Assembly (NCBI RefSeq): GCF_000187895.1
Contig: NZ_DS990134.1
Span: 372,001 to 436,000 of the forward strand
Source: Phocaeicola plebeius DSM 17135
GTDB lineage: Bacteria > Bacteroidota > Bacteroidia > Bacteroidales > Bacteroidaceae
DNA: 64,000 nt
Direction of reading: 5' to 3'
The notes below the pieces were generated by a model, which saw nothing but the letters and a program-made list of their open reading frames with translations, was not told the DNA's origin and did no database searches. Within the stretch, counting starts at the first letter, position 1. Every line of letters begins with the position of its first letter. Position numbers and translations under genes: made by a program. Positions 16,388 to 23,204 of this stretch are shown in pieces.

Positions 16388-16609
16388 TTAGATTATCTGT
16401 TTCAGTATCTCTCTCCAATAGGTCGGCTCTACCTCGCTGAGAAGGAAGTCCATGAAATCCCTCCGTGCGTCCTTGTTCAGTTCGTGGTACAATCTTCGGA
16501 AAGTTTCAAAATTGCCGTTGATGTACGTTTCCACCATATACACGAAGATGTTGTCCACCTCGTAATATCTGCACTGCTGCGCTGCCGTCTTGCTGTTTCT
16601 TTTTGCCAT
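16388..16609 (-). CDS. Small hypothetical protein
   Basis: A 73-residue protein starting at ATG 16609 (MAKRNSKTAAQQCRYYEV...). Predicted to be helical and soluble (FETFRRLYHELNKDARRDFM). Thirteen bases separate it from the PcfK-like gene. The longer frame to 16783 overlaps the upstream membrane protein and was rejected. I do not recognise the family; in context it is part of the PcfK/PcfJ operon. Confidence 0.55.
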   Translation of the reverse strand: MAKRNSKTAAQQCRYYEVDNIFVYMVETYINGNFETFRRLYHELNKDARRDFMDFLLSEVEPTYWREILKQII

Positions 16610-16620
16610 GTCGGTAAGGG

Positions 16621-16836
16621 TTAAAGGGTGAATAACCAAAGGATGAAGCCAAAGAAGGCAATGGTGGAAAGGATAGCCACGATTACACCTATCGCCACTC
16701 GGAACACTCCGTTTACAATCTCTCTGATGATGCCCCAAAGGATGCCGAACACCCCGAAGGCGGTGCGCATCATCAAGCCGCATATCGCCAACCCGATGTG
16801 TTGCGCCATTTGTCTGAAATTTGCCGTTGCCGTCAT
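16621..16836 (-). CDS. Small two-helix membrane protein
   Basis: A 71-residue, very hydrophobic protein (AICGLMMRTAFGVFGILWGI; VAIGVIVAILSTIAFFGFIL). It is the first gene of the minus-strand operon and lies 11 bases before the next start. It is probably an inner-membrane protein; it could be an entry-exclusion or channel accessory factor, but nothing in the sequence decides this. Confidence 0.55.
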   Translation of the reverse strand: MTATANFRQMAQHIGLAICGLMMRTAFGVFGILWGIIREIVNGVFRVAIGVIVAILSTIAFFGFILWLFTL

Positions 16837-17288
16837 ATCTTCGCTGTTTTTGATTTTTTTGTTTTTAATGCGGATTCAAGAGCTGAGGGAGTTGAGTTTC
16901 AAACTATCTTATCTGCCTCTCGTTTATCCGACATTTTTTTTATGCGTCTTTCTGTCGCATCGGTCGTTTTCGTTTCGGGTGCTTGAAAAGGTAGGGATTA
17001 GGGAATGCAAGGTTTTTCGGTCAAAATACTACCCGCAGGGCTGGAGATTTTTACCGAAAACAGGAGGCTTGACCTTGCTTTCCCGTCCAATCCCGGAATT
17101 ACCTTTGCGCCCAGAACGAAAATGACTGACTGATGCGGCTTACTGAAAGGCGCAAAATGGAGGTAAACGAAAACAGAGGCAGATTGTGTAGAAAAAAACT
17201 TCAGGGGAAAATCCGTAAAAAAAAGAATCACCAAAAGGAAAAAGACATCACCGGAAGCGTGAAAAGGGCAAACCACAACAAAGGAAGT
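16837..17288. other. Non-coding upstream region of the minus-strand operon
   Basis: No convincing gene. A plus-strand -7-like box TACCTTTG lies at 17100-17107, with a CTTG 22 bases before it. It faces a short basic frame from 17133 or 17157 (MEVNENRGRLCRKKLQGKIR...) that I do not recognise. The region must also hold the promoter of the minus-strand operon, which I could not place exactly. Confidence 0.35.
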
Positions 17289-17401
17289 ATGATTGTTTCC
17301 GATCCGACGGAACTTGTTCAGCCGGGTGGCAACAATCATTCTTCCCGGTTTGTCCGGCTGTGTGTGGGCGCCTGTTTCATTCATGGGGCAGGCTGACACA
17401 C
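17289..17401. repeat. Nested inverted repeats near the element's right end
   Basis: ATGATTGTT (17289-17297) pairs with AACAATCAT (17331-17339). AGCCGG (17320-17325) pairs with CCGGCT (17354-17359). GCCTG (17370-17374) pairs with CAGGC (17389-17393), inside a GTGTG/CACAC pair. Overlapping frames on both strands here are probably produced by the repeats. An origin-like or structural-RNA role is possible. Confidence 0.45.
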
Positions 17402-17496
17402 TCTGCATTCACTTTCCGCTTCCGGCAAAAGAGACAGCGAAAAAAGAAAAATCATTTGAAAACCCGTAAAAGCACCTCTTGGCATAGGCGCAAAAG

Positions 17497-17553
17497 AAAG
17501 GGGCATTGCTTCATCTGTCTAAACATCGTTTAGGCGTGAGGCAATGCCCTTTT
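17497..17553. repeat. Long stem-loop, GGGCATTGC/GCAATGCCC with inner CTAAAC/GTTTAG stem
   Basis: GGGCATTGC (17501-17509) pairs with GCAATGCCC (17541-17549). An inner CTAAAC-ATC-GTTTAG hairpin closes the loop. Flanking AAAG and CTTTT extend the stem, so it could terminate plus-strand transcription. No gene ends nearby. Confidence 0.6.
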
Positions 17554-17563
17554 CTCCAGCTAT

Positions 17564-17629
17564 GCGGTAGTCGGCACACGTTTGTTCCAAACTCGTTTTG
17601 GGCAATGGTGTGCCGACGGACAATACCGC
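17564..17629. repeat. Long stem-loop, GTCGGCACAC/GTGTGCCGAC
   Basis: A ten-base perfect stem (17570-17579 with 17608-17617), an outer GCGGTA/TACCGC pair (17564-17569 with 17624-17629) and a CCAAA/TTTGG mini-hairpin in the loop. It lies 10 bases after the previous stem-loop. Function unknown. Confidence 0.6.
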
Positions 17630-17700
17630 TTTTACGGAAAATTCTTATGAATGAGGGGATAAAAAACGGGAGTTTATATCAAAATCTCGAATTAAATAGC

Positions 17701-17708
17701 TACTTTTG
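17701..17708 (+). promoter_or_regulatory. Candidate outward-facing promoter (-7 box TACTTTTG)
   Basis: TACTTTTG matches the Bacteroidetes -7 consensus TAnnTTTG. It points out of the element toward the chromosomal gene at 17930. No clear -33 box is seen, so this is tentative. Confidence 0.4.
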
Positions 17709-17727
17709 CATACGAAGAGTTCTTTGA

Positions 17728-17783
17728 AGGTTACGCAACGCGCAGAAGGATAATGCAGTAGATAACTAACTAAATCGTAACCT
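17728..17783. repeat. AGGTTACG/CGTAACCT inverted repeat near the element end
   Basis: AGGTTACG (17728-17735) and CGTAACCT (17776-17783) are perfect inverted copies. A further CGTAAC is at 17838-17843. Repeats of this kind near an attachment end are candidate integrase arm-type sites (inference). Confidence 0.4.
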
Positions 17784-17851
17784 ATTACTATCAAGAGCAA
17801 TTAACCTACGCTCATTTCCAATAAATTACACTCTTTTCGTAACTTCATGTT

Positions 17852-17861
17852 GCAAATTTAC
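17852..17861 (-). other. Probable attachment-site core at the right end of the conjugative element
   Basis: On the minus strand the sequence is GTAAATTTGC, which fits the ten-base GTANNTTTGC consensus shared by CTnDOT and its targets. Element-type sequence lies to the left and chromosomal-type genes begin 69 bases to the right. The left end is outside the window. A near match (CTACTTTTGC) at 17700-17709 is an alternative. Confidence 0.5.
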
Positions 17862-17929
17862 AATAAATACCTATTGTCTTTCTTCAAAAAATGCAGATAT
17901 TTGCAGAGTATGACATTTCAAACTAATAT

Positions 17930-18463
17930 ATGAATAAAATTGCAGTCTTTTGTTCGGCCTCAGATGCGATAGATCCTGTATTTATGGAAAAAGCAAGAGA
18001 GCTGGGCGCATGGTTAGGCCAGCATCATAAATGGCTGGTTTACGGGGGCTCCAATACAGGACTGATGGAAGTCCTTGCTAAAAGTGCGAAAGAAAACGGA
18101 GCTATGATAATGGGAGTTATTCCCACTAAACTGGAGGAACATGGCAGAGTCAGCGACTTGCTTGATGTGACATTTCATTCGGTAAACTTGAGCGACCGGA
18201 AAGATATTATGTTGCAGGAATCGGAAGTAATGGTAGCTTTGCCGGGTGGAATCGGTACGCTGGACGAAGTATTTCATGTGATGGCTGCCTGCAGTATAGG
18301 ATATCATCAGAAAAAGGTTATCTTTTATAATGTGGAAGGCTTTTGGAATGATATGCTGGCTTTCTTGAATCGTTTGGAGAAAACACATTTTGCACATCGT
18401 CCGTTGAAAAATTATTTTGAAGTGGCGAATACGCTGGAGGAACTGACCCGTTTATTGGAATAA
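17930..18463 (+). CDS. TIGR00730/LOG-family Rossmann-fold nucleotide hydrolase
   Basis: A 177-residue protein with the two LOG-family signatures: a YGGSNTGLM block near residue 39 and the PGGIGTLDE motif near residue 103. Members remove ribose 5-phosphate from cytokinin or purine nucleotides; the substrate in Bacteroidetes is not settled. No signal peptide, so cytosolic. It is the first chromosomal gene after the predicted element junction, and its upstream promoter may have been altered by the insertion. It lies 23 bases before the KdsD-like gene. Confidence 0.88.
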   Translation: MNKIAVFCSASDAIDPVFMEKARELGAWLGQHHKWLVYGGSNTGLMEVLAKSAKENGAMIMGVIPTKLEEHGRVSDLLDVTFHSVNLSDRKDIMLQESEVMVALPGGIGTLDEVFHVMAACSIGYHQKKVIFYNVEGFWNDMLAFLNRLEKTHFAHRPLKNYFEVANTLEELTRLLE

Positions 18464-18486
18464 AATTATAATTTAATCATAATCTT

Positions 18487-19089
18487 ATGAATTCATCAAT
18501 AAAAGATTTATTACAGCGTGAAGCACAGGCCGTGTTGAATATTCCGGTAACAGACGGATATGAAAAGGCGGTAGAGCTGATTGTGGAACAGGTACATGAG
18601 AAAGGCGGAAAACTGGTAACCAGTGGTATGGGTAAAGCTGGACAGATAGCCATGAATATTGCTACTACATTCTGTTCCACGGGTATCCCTTCTGTGTTTT
18701 TACATCCGAGTGAGGCACAGCATGGCGATTTGGGAATTCTGCAAAAAAATGACTTGTTGCTTTTGATTTCTAATTCTGGTAAGACAAGGGAAATTGTGGA
18801 ACTGACCGAACTGGCTGCACGCCTAAATCCGGAATTGAAAAAAATTGTTATCACGGGAAATCCGGATAGTCCGTTAGCGGAAGCGGCAGATATTTGTCTG
18901 GCTACAGGGCACCCTGATGAAGTTTGTTTGTTAGGAATGACGCCTACTACTTCTACGACTGTGATGACGGTGATAGGAGATATTTTAGTTGTAGAGACTA
19001 TGCGAAAGACTGGCTTTACGATTGAAGAATATAGCAAGCGCCATCATGGCGGGTATTTGGGAGAGCGTTCCCGTGCATTGAGCAAATAA
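18487..19089 (+). CDS. KdsD-like SIS-domain sugar-phosphate isomerase without CBS domains
   Basis: A 200-residue SIS-domain protein with SGMGKAGQIAMNIATTF, FLHPSEAQHGDLGIL and ISNSGKTREIVEL, closely following arabinose-5-phosphate isomerases (KdsD/KpsF). It ends after the SIS domain (YSKRHHGGYLGERSR), lacking the two CBS domains of the roughly 320-residue enzymes. Likely substrate is a ketose or aldose 5-phosphate in KDO supply; this is inference. It is probably co-transcribed with the LOG gene and followed by a strong terminator. Confidence 0.8.
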   Translation: MNSSIKDLLQREAQAVLNIPVTDGYEKAVELIVEQVHEKGGKLVTSGMGKAGQIAMNIATTFCSTGIPSVFLHPSEAQHGDLGILQKNDLLLLISNSGKTREIVELTELAARLNPELKKIVITGNPDSPLAEAADICLATGHPDEVCLLGMTPTTSTTVMTVIGDILVVETMRKTGFTIEEYSKRHHGGYLGERSRALSK

Positions 19090-19092
19090 AAT

Positions 19093-19126
19093 ATGGGTGT
19101 GCGAGAAGGCACACCCATTTCTTTTT
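19093..19126 (+). terminator. Intrinsic terminator after the SIS gene
   Basis: ATGGGTGTGC (19093-19102) pairs with GCACACCCAT (19109-19118), followed by TTCTTTTT. It starts three bases after the stop codon. Confidence 0.85.
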
Positions 19127-19168
19127 ACGGAAAGAAATAAAACATTTCTACCTATTTATCTGATGTTA

Positions 19169-20299
19169 TTATTGTAGTTTGTAGATTTCCGTTCCAGCCA
19201 GCAGGAAACATCCTACTCCATAATCTTCGAAGTCTGGGACGCTTTCGTAGGTGACAGGTTGTCCGTCTTTAGGTTCTTTTCCAGTTCCTTGCACGTAACC
19301 TAAAAAACCATTGGAATGAACCGCATCTTTTACCATGGCATTCCAGCCTTTTAATAGAATGGGCAAATATTCTTCTTTATCCAGTAATCCGTTTCGCACT
19401 CCCCATGCCATTCCGTAGACAAACAAAGCAGTTCCTGTAGTTTCTTTACCACCGTAATTTCCGGCATCATGAAGACTTACGTTCCAGAATCCGTCTGTAC
19501 GCTGACAAGCTTTCAGTGCTTTGCTCATGAGTAAGAAATCATTGATGTAATCCTGACGATGTTTTTCGTTTGCAGGAATTTCGTCGAGCACACGTACGAG
19601 TGCAGCGTATGCCCACCCGTTTCCTCTGCTCCAATAGCAGTCTTCGCCATTAGGTTCTTTGTAGGGAGGTAAGAAATCGGCATCTCTCCACCAAAGTCCG
19701 TCTGCCAGGTTGAACAATCCTTTTCCTCCCAGCTGGTTACGTGAGAATTCATACATATCCCACATCTTGTCGAAATATTTCTGCTCTCCTGTCAGGTGTC
19801 CCATTTTGGCTAGTACTGGCATGCCCATTTGAATGGCATCTACCCAGGTCCAGTCTCCTACTTGGGGAGTATTGACAAGCATGTTCATATTGGATTTGAT
19901 ATTTTTCAGCATTTCAGGCTTGGGACAAAGATTATATAAGTCGATATAAGTTTGTCCACAGCAGTAATCATCAGCGTTACGTGTGGTATTTCCGTTTCGC
20001 ATACCCCATTCATGATATTCAGCCCAGTTGTATGCATAATCGTAGTATTCTGCGCGGGGGAAAATGGAATATAGAGACATTAATCCTTCATAGTATACTC
20101 CTCTGGTCCAGATATTACTAGGGCGGGTAACTTTACGTACAAAACTAGGAGTCCGGTAATCTGCATATTTCTCCATGAAATACTTATTTACTTTAATCAT
20201 CACTTCCAGTGTTTCTTTTTGTGGTGGTAGTTTTTGTGCAGTAGAAGTGGTGAATCCCCAGCTCATTATAAACAGAAATGCGATAAGAATCTTTCTCAT
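19169..20299 (-). CDS. GH105 unsaturated rhamnogalacturonyl/uronyl hydrolase
   Basis: A 376-residue secreted enzyme with a signal peptide (LIAFLFIMSWGFTTSTAQ). GH88/GH105 features are the alpha-barrel start WTRGVYYEGLMSLY, NADDYCCGQTYIDLY with the catalytic-type Asp, and CYWSRGNGWAYAALVRVL. Family members remove the unsaturated uronic acid left by pectate or rhamnogalacturonan lyases. It is divergent from the GH28 gene, sharing a 238-base intergenic region with a -7 box at 20336-20343. Length is normal. Confidence 0.88.
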   Translation of the reverse strand: MRKILIAFLFIMSWGFTTSTAQKLPPQKETLEVMIKVNKYFMEKYADYRTPSFVRKVTRPSNIWTRGVYYEGLMSLYSIFPRAEYYDYAYNWAEYHEWGMRNGNTTRNADDYCCGQTYIDLYNLCPKPEMLKNIKSNMNMLVNTPQVGDWTWVDAIQMGMPVLAKMGHLTGEQKYFDKMWDMYEFSRNQLGGKGLFNLADGLWWRDADFLPPYKEPNGEDCYWSRGNGWAYAALVRVLDEIPANEKHRQDYINDFLLMSKALKACQRTDGFWNVSLHDAGNYGGKETTGTALFVYGMAWGVRNGLLDKEEYLPILLKGWNAMVKDAVHSNGFLGYVQGTGKEPKDGQPVTYESVPDFEDYGVGCFLLAGTEIYKLQ

Positions 20300-20335
20300 A
20301 ATTAAATAAAGGTATTAGTTCTGAAATTGTATCAA

Positions 20336-20343
20336 CAAAGATA
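20336..20343 (-). promoter_or_regulatory. -7 promoter box TATCTTTG for the GH105 gene
   Basis: On the minus strand TATCTTTG matches TAnnTTTG exactly, 37 bases before the start codon. The rest of the 20300-20537 spacer is AT-rich; a clear plus-strand box for GH28 was not found. Confidence 0.65.
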
Positions 20344-20537
20344 GGAGATACAAGAACATTTGTACATGGAAAATCATGCAAATACATTGAAAATCATTCA
20401 AAAAATGCTCTTGGACTCTTCTTATGGATGTTTTTTGTACAAAAAGACATGTAATTGCATGATTCTCTATTCCTTCTTGTCGAAAAAGTTTTCTATTTTG
20501 CTTACATATTTATTTTAGTTTTTAATGTATTCAGAAG

Positions 20538-21872
20538 ATGAGGGGATATTGTGTAAAAGGCTGGCTTTTATGGTGCTTATCCTGGATGGCCGTCAGTGTA
20601 TTTGCCAGTGAAATTTTTCCGGATGGAACACCAATTCCAGAATGGTTCAGAGAGCATCGGGTGGTACCAGTAAAAGAGCTGGGAAAGCAATATTGTATCA
20701 CAAATTATGGTGTGCAAAATGATAGTACGATTTTACAGACAGAACGTATTCAGGCAGTCATTGATAAAGCGGCTCAAGATGGTGGAGGAGTGATCTGTAT
20801 CCCTAAAGGGACTTTTTTGTCGGGCTCTCTTTTTTTCAGACCTCGTACTCATCTTTATCTGGAAAAAGGAGCAACTCTGAAAGGAAGTGATGACATTAGT
20901 CATTTTGATGTGATTGATACCCGTCTGGAAGGGCAGAATCTAACGTATTTTGCAGCTTTGGTTAATGTCATTGGAGTGGATGGATTTACACTTTCAGGCG
21001 AGGGGAAGATAAATGGAAATGGACTTCGTTTTTGGAAATCTTTTTGGTTGCGCCGACAGGTAAATCCCCAGTGTACGAATTTGGAGGAACTTCGTCCACG
21101 GTTGGTATATATTGCTGATTCAAGAAATGTGCAGTTGTCTGGGGTCAGATTGGAAAATTCTCCGTTCTGGACTACTCATTTATATCGTTGTGAGAATGTG
21201 AAGTTGCTTAATCTTTCTATTTTTGCTCCTCATTCGCCGGTGAAAGCACCTAGTAGTGATGCTATTGATATTGATGTGTGCAAGAATGTGTTGGTAAAAG
21301 GTTGTTATATGTCTGTAAATGATGATGCCATAGCTTTGAAGGGTGGAAAAGGACCTTGGGCAGACCAAGATAAGGTGAATAACGGAAGTAATCTGAATAT
21401 CATTATAGAGGATTGTGTATGGGGATTCTGTCATAGTGCATTGACTTGTGGTAGTGAGTCTATACATAACCGCAATATTCTGGTGAGACGCTGTCGGGTA
21501 GAGCATGCACAGCGTTTGCTTTGGCTGAAGATGCGTCCGGATACGCCGCAAAATTATGAATATATTCAGTTGGAAGATATTACGGGCTCTGCCATTAATT
21601 TCTTGTTTGCCCAGCCTTGGACTCAGTTTTTCGATTTAAAGGATAGGAAAGATGTCCCCTATTCATATTCAAGTCATGTGACGATGCGTAATATTCAATT
21701 GGATTGTGATGTCCTTTTTGCGGTGAAGAAGGATGAAACGCAGTATAAGCTGTCTGATTTTCTATTTGAGAATTTAAAGATTACAGCTCGTAAGTCGGGG
21801 GAGATTTGTAAAGATTATATTCATAATCTGCAAATTCGGAATGTAACAGTAAACGGAGTACATTTAAAATAA
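20538..21872 (+). CDS. GH28 polygalacturonase-like pectinase
   Basis: A 444-residue secreted protein (signal LWCLSWMAVSVFAS). GH28 beta-helix signatures are SSDAIDIDVCKNVLVKGC and NDDAIALKGG, carrying the catalytic Asp residues, followed by CHSALTCGSES and LLWLKMRPDT. These positions correspond to the NTD, DD, GHG and RIK motifs, with family-specific changes. It probably hydrolyses galacturonic acid linkages in homogalacturonan or rhamnogalacturonan. It works logically with the GH105 gene next to it. The stop codon overlaps the terminator stem. Confidence 0.88.
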   Translation: MRGYCVKGWLLWCLSWMAVSVFASEIFPDGTPIPEWFREHRVVPVKELGKQYCITNYGVQNDSTILQTERIQAVIDKAAQDGGGVICIPKGTFLSGSLFFRPRTHLYLEKGATLKGSDDISHFDVIDTRLEGQNLTYFAALVNVIGVDGFTLSGEGKINGNGLRFWKSFWLRRQVNPQCTNLEELRPRLVYIADSRNVQLSGVRLENSPFWTTHLYRCENVKLLNLSIFAPHSPVKAPSSDAIDIDVCKNVLVKGCYMSVNDDAIALKGGKGPWADQDKVNNGSNLNIIIEDCVWGFCHSALTCGSESIHNRNILVRRCRVEHAQRLLWLKMRPDTPQNYEYIQLEDITGSAINFLFAQPWTQFFDLKDRKDVPYSYSSHVTMRNIQLDCDVLFAVKKDETQYKLSDFLFENLKITARKSGEICKDYIHNLQIRNVTVNGVHLK

Positions 21873-21908
21873 AAACGATGTGGTAGCAATTTCTACCACA
21901 TCGTTTTT
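21871..21908. terminator. Bidirectional terminator between GH28 and ndk
   Basis: AAAAACGATGTGGTAG (21871-21886) pairs perfectly with CTACCACATCGTTTTT (21893-21908). A/T tracts on both sides serve the two convergent genes. Confidence 0.9.
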
Positions 21909-21911
21909 ATT

Positions 21912-22388
21912 TTAGGTAAGTTTGTATTCGTCAGGGTAATAAATAAAATCGATAACTGCCCTGTCATATTCGAATAACTCTTCAGGTTTGAAGAATCTTT
22001 CAATTTCTTCAATAGCTGTTTTAGGTGAATCTGAGGTGTGGATGATGTTTTCTTGTGAACTTACACAATAATCTCCTCGGATAGTACCTGGAACGGCTAC
22101 ACGGCCATTGGTGGCTCCTGTCATGGAGCGTACCACCTGAATGGCATCTACTCCTTCATAGCAACATACAATCACAGGACTGGCCATCATAGAAGCTTTT
22201 ACACGAGAAAAGAAAGGTTTTCCGGCCAAGTGGGCATAATGCTCATTGAGCAAATCCTCCGTAAGTTGCATCATTTTCATGCCAGCCAGGCGCAGGCCTT
22301 TACGTTCAAATCTATGGGTTATTTCTCCGATAAGTCCGCGCTGTACGGCACTGGGTTTTAGAATTACTAATGTTTTTTCAAGACTCAT
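21912..22388 (-). CDS. ndk: Nucleoside diphosphate kinase
   Basis: A 158-residue enzyme that transfers the gamma phosphate between nucleoside tri- and diphosphates. It has the N-terminal TLVILKPSAVQRGLIGEI, MTGATNGRVAVPGTIRGDY and the active-site block NIIHTSDS containing the phosphorylated His, where most homologues have NLIHGSDS. The C-terminus is slightly longer than the 140-150 residues usual in the family. A housekeeping gene convergent with GH28. Confidence 0.95.
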   Translation of the reverse strand: MSLEKTLVILKPSAVQRGLIGEITHRFERKGLRLAGMKMMQLTEDLLNEHYAHLAGKPFFSRVKASMMASPVIVCCYEGVDAIQVVRSMTGATNGRVAVPGTIRGDYCVSSQENIIHTSDSPKTAIEEIERFFKPEELFEYDRAVIDFIYYPDEYKLT

Positions 22389-22485
22389 AGTTCGTTTATA
22401 TTAAGGTGATACAAAGATTCATTGCGCCCAAATATACGAAAAAAAGGATATGAGCCCTAAAAACGAGTGGATTTTTTATTTAAAG

Positions 22486-23133
22486 CTATTTGGAATCCAA
22501 AGGTATTATTCCAAGGTTGATAGCTTTCAGAACAAGGTCTACGGCATTCCTGGCCTCCAGTTTGCTCATGAGGCTTTTGCGGTGAGTTTCAATTGTATTA
22601 TTGGATACATGCAGCAATTCTGCAATTTCCCTTGTATTAAATCCTTTAGCAATAGCCTGCAATACCTCCATTTCTCTTAAAGTAAGCTGTTCTTTTATCT
22701 GTTCTTCTGTCTGCATCCGGTTTAAAATGGATTTGAATCGTTTGCAAAGGTATTGGCCTCCTTTTAAGATTGTCTGGATGGCTAGTGTCAGTTCATTAAT
22801 ATCTGCCGATTTTAGTATGGCCCCACTTATGGAGGCTTTAGTCAGTCTTTTAAGTATCCATATCTCTTCATGCATGGTATTAATCAAAATACGTGCTTCC
22901 GGGTGCTTTTGCAGGATGGTTTCTATCAGTTCGAACCCGTTGGTGTCGGGAAGTTCCACATCAAGCAGATAGATGTCGAACGGTTGCATGGCTATCAGAA
23001 GCATTGCTTCTGCTCCTGATGAGGCAGTATATACCTTTTCTATTTCAGGCATTTGAGACACTACATGCTTGATGCCTTGCAGTATAAGAGTATGGTCATC
23101 GACTAATAGTATTTTGGCTTTAGGACTTGTCAT
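22486..23133 (-). CDS. NarL/LuxR-type response regulator
   Basis: A 215-residue protein. The receiver domain (1-120) has the acidic pair LLVDDH, phosphoacceptor Asp58 in LLDVELPD and the Lys in AILKSAD. A LuxR/NarL helix-turn-helix (about 150-205) has LTLREMEVLQAIAKGFNTRE and VSNNTIETHRKSLMSKL. It lies 71 bases after the TPR histidine kinase on the same strand, so the two form a two-component pair. Its targets are unknown; the surrounding pectinase genes are candidates. Confidence 0.92.
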   Translation of the reverse strand: MTSPKAKILLVDDHTLILQGIKHVVSQMPEIEKVYTASSGAEAMLLIAMQPFDIYLLDVELPDTNGFELIETILQKHPEARILINTMHEEIWILKRLTKASISGAILKSADINELTLAIQTILKGGQYLCKRFKSILNRMQTEEQIKEQLTLREMEVLQAIAKGFNTREIAELLHVSNNTIETHRKSLMSKLEARNAVDLVLKAINLGIIPLDSK

Positions 23134-23204
23134 TTTGTCGCATTTTTACACTGCAAAGAAAAAAATATTCATTGAAAAGATTTTCACTGAAAACCGTGAT
23201 TTTT

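Noticed and set aside
16998-17408. 136-residue minus-strand frame near the element end
   Set aside because: Built largely from inverted-repeat DNA and overlapping an equally weak plus-strand frame; no start signal or family was recognised.
17700-17709. CTACTTTTGC as the attachment core
   Set aside because: It differs from GTANNTTTGC at the first base and the sequence to its right still looks element-like with CGTAAC repeats; the exact match at 17852-17861 is preferred, though this one is not excluded.
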